Source: Candidatus Cloacimonadota bacterium
Lineage (GTDB): Bacteria; Cloacimonadota; Cloacimonadia; Cloacimonadales; TCS61
Direction of reading: 5' to 3'
Length of the DNA: 40,659 nucleotides
Assembly: GCA_021736135.1 (NCBI GenBank)
Contig: JAIPGO010000026.1
Location: 1-40,659 of the forward strand
In this document: one piece after another, positions 8,868-20,000 of the stretch
How positions within the stretch are numbered: the first letter of the stretch is position 1
Layout: every line of letters begins with the position of its first letter
Translations under genes and position numbers: made by a program
Notes under the pieces: model-generated
What the model was told of the DNA's origin: nothing
Seen by the model: the letters and a program-made list of their open reading frames with translations, nothing else
Databases searched by the model: none

Positions 8868-9611
8868 ATGGAAAGCGATTATAAAGACCTGATTCCGCAA
8901 CTGGATAAAGAAAAACTGCCGCAGCATATAGCAATTATTATGGATGGCAACGGGCGCTGGGCGCAGGCGCACAAAATGAAACGCGTTAATGGTCATAAAG
9001 CAGGAGTGAAAGTTGTGAAGCAGATGGTGGAGACGGCACGGGAAATCGGATTGAAATACCTTACGGTATATGCCTTTTCCACGGAAAACTGGGGACGCAG
9101 TGATTATGAAGTGAATTATCTGCTGAAACTGATACTTGATTCTTTGATCAACGAGATTGATGAACTAACCAATAACGGAGTGAATATTCATTTTCTGGGC
9201 AGCAAAGAGCGCTTGCCAAAAGGATATGAAAAGAAAGTGGAAGAAAACTGCCGGCGGTCCTGGGAAAACAGTGAACTTTTTCTGAACGTGGCGATGAATT
9301 ACGGCGGCAGGCAGGAGCTGGTGGAAGCAGTTAAAAAAATCGCAGCTTCGGCTGTCAGCGGGGAGCTGGCAATTGCCGACATTGATGGAAATACAATTTC
9401 GGATAATCTCTATACTGCCGGAATGCCGGATCCTGACCTGATAATCCGCACCAGTGGCGAGATAAGACTTTCCAATTACCTGATCTGGCAGTCAACATAT
9501 GCGGAATTCTGGTTTACGGAAACACTGTGGCCAGATTTTACACGCTCCGAGTTTATTCAAGCGATCATAGACTATCAAAACCGCAAGCGCAGGTTTGGGA
9601 AAAGAAAATGA
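8868..9611 (+). CDS. uppS: Isoprenyl (undecaprenyl) diphosphate synthase
   Basis: 247 residues, usual length. A cytoplasmic cis-prenyltransferase that adds isopentenyl diphosphate units to farnesyl diphosphate to make the C55 carrier lipid for peptidoglycan and polysaccharide synthesis. HIAIIMDGNGRWAQ near residue 21 contains the catalytic Asp and the diphosphate-binding Gly-Asn-Gly-Arg. YAFSTENW, RTSGEIRLSNYLIWQ and the final ELWPDF-like ETLWPDFTRSEF follow in the family order. The ATG comes one base after the prfB stop, and the end overlaps cdsA in ATGA. Pairing with cdsA is a very common bacterial arrangement. Confidence 0.96.
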   Translation: MESDYKDLIPQLDKEKLPQHIAIIMDGNGRWAQAHKMKRVNGHKAGVKVVKQMVETAREIGLKYLTVYAFSTENWGRSDYEVNYLLKLILDSLINEIDELTNNGVNIHFLGSKERLPKGYEKKVEENCRRSWENSELFLNVAMNYGGRQELVEAVKKIAASAVSGELAIADIDGNTISDNLYTAGMPDPDLIIRTSGEIRLSNYLIWQSTYAEFWFTETLWPDFTRSEFIQAIIDYQNRKRRFGKRK

Positions 9612-10402
9612 AAAACAAATTATTAAATCGAGTATTAGTCAGCCTGATCTTTGGACCTGTCACCTTACTGGTCTTTTATGCCGGAGGTATTTTTTTACAG
9701 GTATTCCTGGGGATACTTATTTTCGGAATGCTGTATGAGTTCCGCAAGAATTTTCAGGACAAGGGAACGAACCTGCCGGTAACGCAATTGCTCTTTGGTG
9801 AAATAGTATATCTGGCTCTATTAACCGGGAAAGAGAGCATAATTTTAGCTGCCGTATTTCTCACATTTATAATTTTGGGAGGAGAATATATCTTTCGGAA
9901 TCAAAGTGAGGGAGCAATCAGGAAAATAGCTGTCAGCCTTTTTTCCATACTCTATGTCTCATTATTCTTATCGATGGTCTATGGATTAAGACAGCTTGCC
10001 TCAGGCAGAGAAATTGTGATAAGCCTGCTGTTAACGGTCTGGCTCACTGATACTTTTGCCTATTTTACCGGCATTTCAATCGGCAGGCATCAAGGCGTAG
10101 TTCCGGTTTCCCCTAAAAAATCCCTGGAAGGATTCATTGGCGGACTGGTATTTTCGATCATTGGCAGCTATCTGCTGGTAAAATTATTTAACCTGCCTTT
10201 AGGGCTGATCTGGATGTTTGCCCTATCGTCGGGTATTTGCGGTCAGTTTGGTGATTTATTTGAATCACTACTTAAGCGTGACCTTAAGATCAAAGACAGT
10301 TCTCATTTGATGCAGGAACATGGTGGAATTCTTGACAGATTCGACAGTCTGTTGTTTTCAGCCCCCGCATTGTATATCTTAATTAGATTAATTGGAGTTT
10401 AG
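9608..10402 (+). CDS. cdsA: Phosphatidate cytidylyltransferase
   Basis: 264 residues from the ATG at 9608, which overlaps the uppS stop by four bases; the frame is open further upstream inside uppS, but no start there is likely. An integral membrane enzyme that makes CDP-diacylglycerol from phosphatidic acid and CTP for phospholipid synthesis. Several hydrophobic segments span the protein. The family signature is near the C-terminus, from about residue 220: SLLKRDLKIKDSSHLMQEHG, then GILDRFDS with the conserved Asp residues. Its stop is followed by the mltD-like start one base later. Confidence 0.95.
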   Translation: MKNKLLNRVLVSLIFGPVTLLVFYAGGIFLQVFLGILIFGMLYEFRKNFQDKGTNLPVTQLLFGEIVYLALLTGKESIILAAVFLTFIILGGEYIFRNQSEGAIRKIAVSLFSILYVSLFLSMVYGLRQLASGREIVISLLLTVWLTDTFAYFTGISIGRHQGVVPVSPKKSLEGFIGGLVFSIIGSYLLVKLFNLPLGLIWMFALSSGICGQFGDLFESLLKRDLKIKDSSHLMQEHGGILDRFDSLLFSAPALYILIRLIGV

Positions 10403-10403
10403 A

Positions 10404-11891
10404 TTGAATAAAATAAGCATTATTATAATGATGTTATTGTTGCTGACGGGGTGTTCCATTTTCGATAAGCAGCAGCTTTTTGACCGCGGTGTTCTAATCC
10501 ATCGACAAGATGGAACTGTCTATAAAGCAGATAGTTATGAAATTAATCAATTAACTGCCACTGAAGATTCATTAAAGCAGATAGTACGAGTGCAGCAGAC
10601 GGAACTTGATTCCTTGAATGCCTATATTGGAATACAGGACAGCCTTATTGAAGTACTGCAAATGGCATTAATTGAAGCAGATCAGCGCATCGCCATTAAG
10701 CAGGGATTTCAGATACCTGATTCCATAGTTTTTGCTGGAGTAACGCTAGACTTGACCAATGAGCGTTTGGCCAATAAACTAAAAAAGGCTTATGATTCCG
10801 AATTGAAGGATGCATATAATTACATCCCGCGCAGCGGTAGATATTTTGCCTATTTTGACAGTGTTTTTACACAGTATGGAGTACCTCAGGATGCAAAATA
10901 CCTGGCAATTGCCGAGAGCAGATTAAGCTATCTGGCGCAGTCGCCGGTAGGAGCCACGGGAATCTGGCAATTCATGAAACCCACTGCCAAGGAATATGGC
11001 ATGATCGTTGATGAATTCATCGATCAGAGACGTGATGTATTTCTATCTACGGAAGCTGCCGCCCGTTATCTGCTATTTAATTATAATTATCTGAAAAGAA
11101 AGGATGTGGATGACTGGCTGCTGGCTTTTTGTGGATATAATGCCGGAATAGGAAATGTGGAAAAAGTGATCAAGCAGCAGGGAGGAAAAACTTTCTCAGA
11201 TCTGATAATGGGAGTTGACGAAACAGACAGATACGTATGGAAAGCAGTTGCTTTAAAGATGATATTCGAGAATGAAGAAGAAATATTCAATAAAAAATTC
11301 CTTACTCAGATACCGATCGAGGAAGAGATCCGTTGCGTGGAGTTATCCATAAACGGCTATTACGAAATAGATGAATGGGCACAGGCGCAGGGAACTTTTG
11401 TCAGCCGCGTCTGGGAATTAAATCCCTGGATAAAAACTTACCGTCGTTCACGTGAGAAATACTCCGCAGTGTTAGATGTAGTATTACCTCCAGGTAAATA
11501 TGTGATCTGCCTGCCGGTGGAAAGTGAACCGGATGAAGCCACCGTTGCGAGAATAGAGCAGGAGTTTCAGAAAAAGAACAGTGGCTATTTTGAGTTTTAT
11601 ACTGTGAAGAAAGGAGATAATTTATATAACCTTTCACGTAAGTTCCATACTTCAGTCAGTAAATTGAAATCGATTAACGGACTGAGTTCCGATATCATCA
11701 AACCAGGACAGGAGCTTCGTATCTTTGGCAAAGAGAAGAATAACGAATACGTAGTGAAAAAGGGTGATTATATCAACAAGATCGCCAGTAATCTGGGTGT
11801 TTCGGCGTCTCATCTGATGAAAACCAATAATTTGAAAAAGAAAAGTGACGGCACCTGCATTATTTACCCCGGACAGAAGCTGTATTATTAA
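10404..11891 (+). CDS. mltD: MltD-like LysM lytic murein transglycosylase lipoprotein
   Basis: 495 residues from a TTG at 10404, chosen because GGAG at 10395-10398 is correctly spaced; an upstream TTG in the same frame would add four residues. The N-terminus has a lipobox, LLLLTGC, so it should be a membrane-anchored lipoprotein. A Ser/Glu-rich linker leads to the Slt domain with AIAESRLSYLAQSPVGATG, whose Glu is the expected catalytic acid, and FCGYNAGIGNV. Two LysM modules follow, starting at about residues 394 (YTVKKGDNLYNLS) and 446 (YVVKKGDYINKIA), which bind peptidoglycan. It should cleave glycan strands with 1,6-anhydro product formation. The order Slt then LysM fits MltD. Confidence 0.9.
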   Translation: MNKISIIIMMLLLLTGCSIFDKQQLFDRGVLIHRQDGTVYKADSYEINQLTATEDSLKQIVRVQQTELDSLNAYIGIQDSLIEVLQMALIEADQRIAIKQGFQIPDSIVFAGVTLDLTNERLANKLKKAYDSELKDAYNYIPRSGRYFAYFDSVFTQYGVPQDAKYLAIAESRLSYLAQSPVGATGIWQFMKPTAKEYGMIVDEFIDQRRDVFLSTEAAARYLLFNYNYLKRKDVDDWLLAFCGYNAGIGNVEKVIKQQGGKTFSDLIMGVDETDRYVWKAVALKMIFENEEEIFNKKFLTQIPIEEEIRCVELSINGYYEIDEWAQAQGTFVSRVWELNPWIKTYRRSREKYSAVLDVVLPPGKYVICLPVESEPDEATVARIEQEFQKKNSGYFEFYTVKKGDNLYNLSRKFHTSVSKLKSINGLSSDIIKPGQELRIFGKEKNNEYVVKKGDYINKIASNLGVSASHLMKTNNLKKKSDGTCIIYPGQKLYY

Positions 11892-12358
11892 TGAATATAT
11901 GTATTAGAGAATTTTGCGAAGCAGACCTGAAGCAACTTGCTGTGCTGGAGAATGAACTTTTCAGCGCTCCCTGGAGCGAAGCAATGCTTCTGGAATCCTG
12001 CCAAAAAGGATATAGCTGGGTAATGGAAACGGAGACAGGAGAAATTATAGGCTATCTCATTGGTGAACTGGTGCTTGATGAGTTTTCGCTCTATAATTTA
12101 GCCATCAGTGAAAGCCGTCAGAATCATGGTTTTGGATTCCGGTTTCTAACTTTTCTAAAAGAGAAAATGCGACAATTGGCTTGTCGTAAAATATTTCTGG
12201 AAGTACGCTCCAGAAATCAATCTGCTATAAGTTTGTATCGTAAATCCGGTTTTCAGCCCCTTTATCTGCGCAGGAATTATTATTCCCAACCCGTTGATGA
12301 TGCGCTGACCATGGTTTACGAATTGAAGCAGGAGGGAAATACCGATGAGAAATTATGA
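11891..12358 (+). CDS. rimI: GNAT acetyltransferase, RimI-like (ribosomal protein S18 N-terminal)
   Basis: 155 residues, typical for RimI. A GNAT-fold enzyme using acetyl-CoA. Visible family features are APWSEAMLLES near the start, IGYLIGELVLDEFSLYNLAI for the central strands, HGFGFRFLTFL for the CoA pyrophosphate loop, and EVRSRNQSAISLYRKSGFQP for the C-terminal half. The start ATG overlaps the previous stop by one base (TAATG), and the end overlaps nadB by 14 bases. RimI and other protein N-acetyltransferases are hard to separate by sequence, so the exact substrate is an inference from family resemblance. Confidence 0.85.
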   Translation: MNICIREFCEADLKQLAVLENELFSAPWSEAMLLESCQKGYSWVMETETGEIIGYLIGELVLDEFSLYNLAISESRQNHGFGFRFLTFLKEKMRQLACRKIFLEVRSRNQSAISLYRKSGFQPLYLRRNYYSQPVDDALTMVYELKQEGNTDEKL

Positions 12359-13943
12359 TTTTCTGGTGATCGGCAGTGGCCTGGCAGGACTTGTTTTTGC
12401 TCTGGAAACTGCTGCCAAGGGTAAAGTTGCTATTATTACGAAAAAGAGTCTATATGATTGTAACACGGATTACGCTCAGGGCGGGATTGCTGCTGTGCTT
12501 GATATAAAAGACAGTTTTGAGGAGCATGTAAACGATACATATGTTGCCGGTTGTGAACTTGGGAAAAAAGAAATTATCAGGCAGATTGTGAAAGAAGCTC
12601 CCGCACGCATTCAATATCTGATTGATCTCGGGACGAAATTTACTCTGGAAAACAAGGATCTTGATCCCAGACTGGAAAATCTATCACTTACCAGAGAAGG
12701 TGGACATTCGCAAAAACGGGTTGCCTATTCGGCAGATTCTACCGGACATGAAGTTATGACCGCCCTGATAGCAGCCTGCCGCAAGAATGAAAATATTGAT
12801 ATTTATGAAAACCATCTCGCCATTGACCTGATTACTCAGCATCATATCTCTCAAGCTCAACATTTTATTCCAAACATCACCTGTTGGGGTGCTTACATCC
12901 TTGATATAACGACAAATGAAATAGAAATTTTCCGTGCCAGAAAGACAATGCTGGCAACTGGTGGTGGAGCGCAGGCATATTCTTATAATACAAATCCAGA
13001 TATTGCCACCGGTGACGGATATGCCATGGCGCACCTGGCTGGAGCTAGAATTGTGAATATGGAGTTTGTCCAGTTCCATCCCACTGCTTTTTATGATCCT
13101 GAAGGCAATCCCTTTCTGATTTCCGAAGCGGTACGTGGTGAAGGAGCCATACTTAAACTGAAAAACGGCGATACTTTTATGCATAAATATCATCCACTGG
13201 GATGTCTGGCACCCAGAGACATCGTATCAAGGGCTATCGATTTTGAATTACGAAAAAGCGGGGACAAACACTTATACCTTGATGCCACGCACATTCCGGC
13301 AGAGAAACTAAAGCTGCATTTCCCCTATATATATAAGAAATGTGCCCAGAGAGGAGTGGATATTACACAGGCACCCATACCTGTGGTACCAGCTGCTCAT
13401 TATTTCTGCGGCGGTATTATCACAACTATAGATGGAGAAACAGACATCCGGAATCTATATACTGCCGGGGAAGTTGCCTGCACAGGACTGCATGGTGCAA
13501 ACCGGTTGGCATCTAATTCTCTACTGGAAGCGCTCGTTATTTCCTGGCGTGCCGCACATCATCATACCATTAATGATGAAGTGGAATTCCCTGAAATTCT
13601 ACCCTGGCTGGAAACAACTGAATTCAACGAAAACGAATGGGTGATCATTTCTCACAACCGGAAGATACTGAATACTATTATGCAGGGTTATGTTGGCATA
13701 ACGCGTTCCCGAAGATTGCTCAAATATGCCAATTCCCGTATAAACAATATATATGAAGAGATTAATAATTTTTATCACCACAATCCGGTGCGCAAAGAAG
13801 TGATCGAAACCAGAAATATTGCCATTGTTGCTTCCCTGATCGTCCGTTCTGCTCTGATGAGAAAAGAATCAAGGGGAGCTCATTTCGTATATGACTATCC
13901 TGAAAAGGATGACGTTAAATATCTGAAAGATACCATAATCTAA
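12345..13943 (+). CDS. nadB: L-aspartate oxidase
   Basis: 532 residues, normal length. A flavoprotein that oxidises L-aspartate to iminoaspartate, the first step of de novo NAD synthesis; fumarate can replace oxygen as acceptor, which suits an anaerobe. FAD-binding VIGSGLAGL is at residues ~8-16. DYAQGGIAAV, FVQFHPTAFY, the substrate-loop region SEAVRGEGA, and GLHGANRLASNSLLEALV near residue 381 are family signatures. It is the last gene of the plus-strand operon and overlaps rimI by 14 bases. nadA and nadC are not in this window. Confidence 0.95.
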   Translation: MRNYDFLVIGSGLAGLVFALETAAKGKVAIITKKSLYDCNTDYAQGGIAAVLDIKDSFEEHVNDTYVAGCELGKKEIIRQIVKEAPARIQYLIDLGTKFTLENKDLDPRLENLSLTREGGHSQKRVAYSADSTGHEVMTALIAACRKNENIDIYENHLAIDLITQHHISQAQHFIPNITCWGAYILDITTNEIEIFRARKTMLATGGGAQAYSYNTNPDIATGDGYAMAHLAGARIVNMEFVQFHPTAFYDPEGNPFLISEAVRGEGAILKLKNGDTFMHKYHPLGCLAPRDIVSRAIDFELRKSGDKHLYLDATHIPAEKLKLHFPYIYKKCAQRGVDITQAPIPVVPAAHYFCGGIITTIDGETDIRNLYTAGEVACTGLHGANRLASNSLLEALVISWRAAHHHTINDEVEFPEILPWLETTEFNENEWVIISHNRKILNTIMQGYVGITRSRRLLKYANSRINNIYEEINNFYHHNPVRKEVIETRNIAIVASLIVRSALMRKESRGAHFVYDYPEKDDVKYLKDTII

Positions 13944-13956
13944 GTTCAGCGATGAT

Positions 13957-13990
13957 AAAAAAAGAGCCGGGTAGTTAACTACCCGGCTCT
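13957..13990. terminator. Convergent intrinsic terminator between nadB and the giant gene
   Basis: A perfect palindrome at 13963-13990 (14-bp arms, AGAGCCGGGTAGTT and its complement). Read on the minus strand it is followed by seven T residues, so it is a strong terminator for the giant minus-strand gene. On the plus strand the T-run is weak (TTGTATT), so it ends the nadB operon less efficiently. Confidence 0.88.
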
Positions 13991-14008
13991 TGTATTATCA
14001 ACCTAAAA

Positions 14009-17000
14009 CTATTTCATCAGAATCACTTTTTGTGTTTCTGAAACACCGTTTGTTGAGAAGCGCAGGAAGTAAATACCACTTGTTTCATGACTGGCATTCC
14101 AAACCAGCTGATATTCTCCAGCAGTTTGAATTGTATTAACCAGCACTTCAACGAGCTGACCTTTAAGATTATATACTTCGATATTGACCTTTCCATCCTG
14201 AGCAAGGGCATAATGAACCGTGGTCTCAGGATTGAACGGATTTGGATAGGCACCCAGAAGATGCGTAGTGGCAGGAACATTACCTGTTTCGAAGTAAAGC
14301 TGCAGGCCTGAAATATCTTCTCCGGGACTGGTTGTTATTACCAGGTTGGTTACATAGATTACACCATCCTGGTATAGCTTAAAGCTGGCTGTTTCAGATT
14401 CCTGTCCATTAATTACCAGAGATACATATCCGTTATCAACTGCTGTTGCAGCACGGCATTCATCTCCTACAAATGCGGCAATGAATCCCTCGACGGGTAC
14501 ATTATTCAGATACGCACGTCCGTAAGTGATTGTGCTGTTCGGATAGATTACGGGTTCCCAGATCGTGCATACAACTCTGTTATCAACATATCTACCTGTT
14601 CCTTGAGGATAGATCAGCGTTGCTGCACTGAACATCTTGATCCAGTAACCGGAACCAGGATTCATGGTAGTTAAAGTATTAAATTGTGGTGGTAATGCCG
14701 GATCAAAGCTGCCATAGGAATCTTTCACTTTTAAAAGCGTATCCCAGATCGTGATCAAGGCGTCTTCAAGTGGCTGTGCATATTGCGGCAGATATCCTTT
14801 AAGATTCCAGCCGGCGTTTAAACTTATCTCAGCATCCAGAACATTTACTGCCGTTCCTTCTACTTCAAATGTGGTTCCACTACTTACTTTAACATAATAA
14901 CCACTGCCATCTTCAAATTCATTAAGAGTATTGTAGACTGCCGGCAGGTTTGGATCATAACTATTGAAGATATTCTTTACCTTAAGCAGAGTTCCGGCAT
15001 CAATCAGGTCAGCAAATAAATCTGCTACCAGATAACTTTCCGGATATACATTTATTGACATCAGATTCCAGCCTTGAGCAAGACTAATGGACTGAGTTAT
15101 ATTAGATGATGTTGTTCCATTGATGAGAATTTCATTTGGTGGATAACCTATTTCGTTGCCGGGACTGGTTTCCAGTGTTGTGGCAGCATTGTAAATAATG
15201 TCTTCGCTGGAATCCCATATCTTGAAGTGAACTATTTCAGGAACCGTTCCCTGAATAACCAGTGTAGCATAAGCGGTTTCACGATTTACAACAACGACAT
15301 CAGCAACCGCACGGCATTGAGGTCCCACAAATGCGCCTATTCTATCTCCGGATGCTGCCGGTGAACCTTCAATAGTTACTATACAGTAAACTATTGTGCT
15401 GTTCGTATAAATAACGGGTGACCAGTTTGGTCCTTCACCACTGCCAAAAGATAGATCCAGGAAGTTCGGGGGTGTTCCTATCGAATTACCAGGATTGGTC
15501 GTAAATGTCTCATATAATGTGTAATAGTCATTAGCTGAATAATCATAGAGAATAAAATTTATCTCTTCGACCTGAACACCTTGGACATTGATAGTCACAT
15601 AGCTCAAACCATCAGTATTATTGATGACTGGATTTATCCAGCCTCGCATTTCGTCTCCTACAAAAGCGCCTACCATATCAAGCGGACTTGCTGGTAAACC
15701 GTCAATTGACACTCGACCATAAGCAATTGTGCTTGAAGGATATACTACCGGCACCCAATCAGGTCCCATCCAGACATTGATTGTCCAGATGTTTTCAAAA
15801 CTGAATTCCCCGTCTGCAAGCTCAACTTTGACTGTGAAATTACCATTCTCGTCAAAGGTTACCGGAAGGCTTGTCCCACTTATTCCGGGTAATAATTGAT
15901 CGTTAATGTACCAGGAAATCAGGCAACCACCTTCTATATCTGAGTAATCAATGGAGAAATCGACCATTGTTGTATCATTAAGAGTTATGACGTTTTCTAC
16001 AGGTAAATAACCAGCGATAACAGGAGAATCGTTTACCGGTTCCACAAAAATGATGATATCATCTGAGGCTATGGCACGTCCCTGCTGGTCACTGATGTAG
16101 AAAGTGATTACTTCGCTGCCATACCAGTCTTCAGCTACTGTAAATGTTACAATAAAACCTTCAATTACAGCAAATACATTCACGCCTTCTTCTACTGTCA
16201 GAAGCAGTTCATCTGCATCGATATCAGAAAGATATGGTGTGAAATCAATTACCAGTTCCCCATCTTCATCAAAGATGAATTCATCAGGAAGGATTATTAC
16301 CGGATCATCATTGACTGGCAATACTTCCACGGTCATCACATCTGTTGCCACAAGTCTGCTGACATTATCTGTTACTGTAATAGTAACTTCCGTAACTCCA
16401 AACCAGTTTGCAGCAGCACTGAAGTCAATTCCCATTCCTGTTACTACATTATATAGGAATTCCTGATCATATTCCACACTAACAATGTCAAGAACATCAA
16501 AATCTACGTCATCTGCCCAAGGTGCAACATCAAAATTCAGAAATTCGTCTTCATGGAAGCTTACATAATCCGGCAGATCAAGAGTTGGAACATCATTCAC
16601 AGGCAATACTTCTATTATCATCATATCTGAAATCATATCGCGGGTTACATTATCAGTAATAGTCACGGTTACTTCCGTAACACCATACCAGTTGAGTTCA
16701 GCGCTGAAATCTATCATCATACCGCTGAAAACATTCATCAGACCTGAAGTGGTATATTCCACACTTACGATGTCCAATACATCCAAATCTACATCATCTG
16801 CCCAAAGTGCAACATCAAAGTTCAGAAATTCGTCTTCATTAAAGCTGACATAATCCGGCAGATCAAGAGTCGGAGCATCATTAACAGGCAATACTTCTAT
16901 TGTCATTACGTCTGAAACCATGTCACGTGTTACGTTATCGGTAATAGTCACGGTTATTTCCGTAACGCCATACCAGTTGAGTTCAGTGCTGAAATCTATC

Positions 17001-20000
17001 ATCATACCACTGAAAACGTTAATCAGGCCTGAAGCGGCATATTCCACGCTAACTATATCCAGAGCATTAAAATCTACGTCATCTGCCCAAGGTGCAACGT
17101 CAAAGTTCAGAAATTCGTCTTCATTAAAGCTGGCATAATCCGGCAGGTCAAGAGTCGGAGCATCATTAACAGGTAATACTTCTATTGTCATTACATCTGA
17201 AACCATGTCACGTGTTACGTTATCGGTGATAGTCACGGTTACTTCCGTAACACCATACCAGTTGAGTTCAGTGCTGAAATCTATCATCATACCACTGAAA
17301 ACATTAATCAGACCAGTCTCGGTATATTCTACGCTTACGATATCCAAAACGTTCATTTCCACGTCATCTGCCCAAGGTGCAACGTCAAAGTTCAGAAATT
17401 CGTCTTCATTAAAGCTGACATAATCCGGCAGGTTAAGAGTCGGTGCATCATTAACCGGTTCCACAACGAACTCACAGACGTCTTCTGCAACTACTCTGCT
17501 TACCTGATCGTCAACGATGAAAGTAAGCACTTCATTTCCACTCCAGTTTTCCGGAGCAGTAATTGTTGCCACAAGGTCTTCAATGTTCACAGTAAGTATA
17601 TACATACCTGTTACTGTTAAGATCAGCTCATCACCATCAACGTCACTGGCATACATTCCAATATCAAAGATCATCTCAGTATCTTCATCAAAATACATTA
17701 TCGGAGGTACGTCAATAACTGGTGGATCATTTATTGGCAATACGATGAAATTACAGTCATCCTGGGCTGTTGCCCTGCTTTGCTGGTCATCAACTATGAA
17801 AGTCAATGTTTCTTCACCATTCCAGTTTTCGTAACCTGTGATCGTGGCTACAAGTCCTACAATGTCTGCATTAAGCATATTACTGCCTGTTACGGTCAGG
17901 ACGAGTTCGTCTCCATCCACGTCACTGGCATACATGCCAATATCAAAGATCATTTCGCCATCTTCATCAAATACCATCACTGGTGGTACATCAATAACAG
18001 GAGGATCATTAACCGGCAATACAGTAATGATTGCCATATCGATCGCTGCTGCCCGGCCTGATTCATCATTAACTATAAAGGTGATCATTTCAGAACCATT
18101 CCAGTTCTCTGGGGCTGACATGGTAACATCATACCCGTTGACAACAAAGCTCAGGTTTGTGGCTCCAAGGGGAATAATCGTATGCATATCATTATCCGGG
18201 TCAATTATAAACTGACTGAAATCAACCGTAAGTTCCGTATCTTCATCAAAGTAGAAAGTATCCGGCAGATCGAAAATCGGAGTGTCATTGTAGCCTTCTA
18301 CAGTTACCTGTCCATCAACGGTGGTTATATACACATTGTTATATTTGAAATTTTCTATGTCTAAAGGACTCACTCCACCTTCTAATGCCATAAACTGGAA
18401 AGTCAGAAGTTCTCCAGCTCCTACTATCGGAGTGAAATCAGCGTAGGCAACAGATAAGTTTCCGGGTTCAACTTCATTAACTACCAGCATATTAGTGGAA
18501 ATTGCTCCAGCCGTATACCCATCAAACTGCAATACTGCCGGATCATAGAAAAGGTTGAATTGGTAAGAGATTATAGTCATATCCGGTTGCAGCATCGTGG
18601 TTGTTATTGGTACATCGATTGCCATATCTTCTTCGGTTTCCAGCACTGGTGCACTTACCACCAGGTTGCTGACTGGATTATCAAGAACGGTTATTGTCAC
18701 GGCATCTGCTTCCGACCAGACTGCTCCGTCATATACTAACAATTCGATAACAAAATCCGTATTTTCTGTTACCCAAGGTGCCGTAAAGGTTGGCAGAGGT
18801 GATGTTGGATCATCTAATACTATTTCAGCAGGAGCTGTCCATAAGTAATCAAGATCACCACCTGGCTCTACTGTTACATCGAATATGTAGGGGTCCATAG
18901 GTCCACCCACTGCATTATCCGCAATGAAGGGATAGGTTTGATCAAGATCATACACTATATCCCTGCTCGTATCATAAACCTTGAATGAAAGGGTCTCACC
19001 GCCCGTAAGGTCACTATAAACCATCGGTCCAAAGAGTATATAACCAAACTGAACAGTGTAATCCACAACTGATTCGTATTCAAGACTGGCTATTCCGCGG
19101 CATTCATCTCCAACAAACACAGCAACGATGTCATTTATATCATCTGTATAGACTCCATTATAGCTGATCGTGCCCCAGAAAGAACAACTGTATTCAAAAT
19201 CAGGGGGATTTACCGACCAGTCAGGAGCATTGCGGTTACGCAGGAAATCATCAGGATCATAAGATGCGGTTCCATCAAGCTGAACCAGATCACCCTCGTA
19301 AACAACCTGATCTGCTCCGGCATCTGCGATAGGAGGATAATCTCCAATTTCTATGTATACATTTCCATCTACAAGATTCTCCAGATATAATGAATTATAT
19401 TTGAACTGATTAAGATCAAGAACTGTTTCACCCTGCAGCAGGGCGGTAAATTCCAAGACAATCAAATCCCCAACTCCACTCAAGGACATATAATCTGCAA
19501 AAGCTACTGCTATATTGCCATCAGCATTTTCAAAAGCTAGCAGGTTGCCGGATGTTATCATATCTCCAGCTTCGTATCCCACATAATCCACATACTGCGT
19601 ATCATATCCAACATTGAACTGGAAGGATATTACTCCCCAGTTATCCTGGATTTCAGTTGTGCTGATGCCCACGAAGAAATTCAATCCCTCACGGGTTTCG
19701 GCATCTGCGCAGGTGATCACGGCATCTGTATAAGGCTCTATTATGGTAACAAGACCGTCTTCCAGGTATTCCAGATATAATGAATTATATTTGAAGTCTG
19801 AGATATTTAGCACGGATTGACCTAATTCCAATGCGGCTGTAAATTCCAGTTCGATCAATGAACCTTCACCTGATATTGGCATAAAGTCTGCAAAAGCTAT
19901 AGATACATTACCAGTGGCATTCTCATAAGCTAATAGATTGCCGGAATTAATGATAGAACCATTGCTGTAGCCCACATATTCAAGCATATCAGCATCAAAT

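Noticed and set aside
12684-13193. 169-codon minus-strand frame
   Set aside because: It lies wholly inside nadB, whose domains are unmistakable; shadow frame.
16301-17440. Regular repeats as a possible CRISPR array
   Set aside because: The 285-base units are coding and contiguous with no spacers; no cas genes are present.
16104-18215. Series of plus-strand frames of 70-125 codons opposite the giant gene
   Set aside because: They recur with the 285-base period because they are antisense to the coding repeats. They lack ribosome sites, and the minus frame has clear domains.
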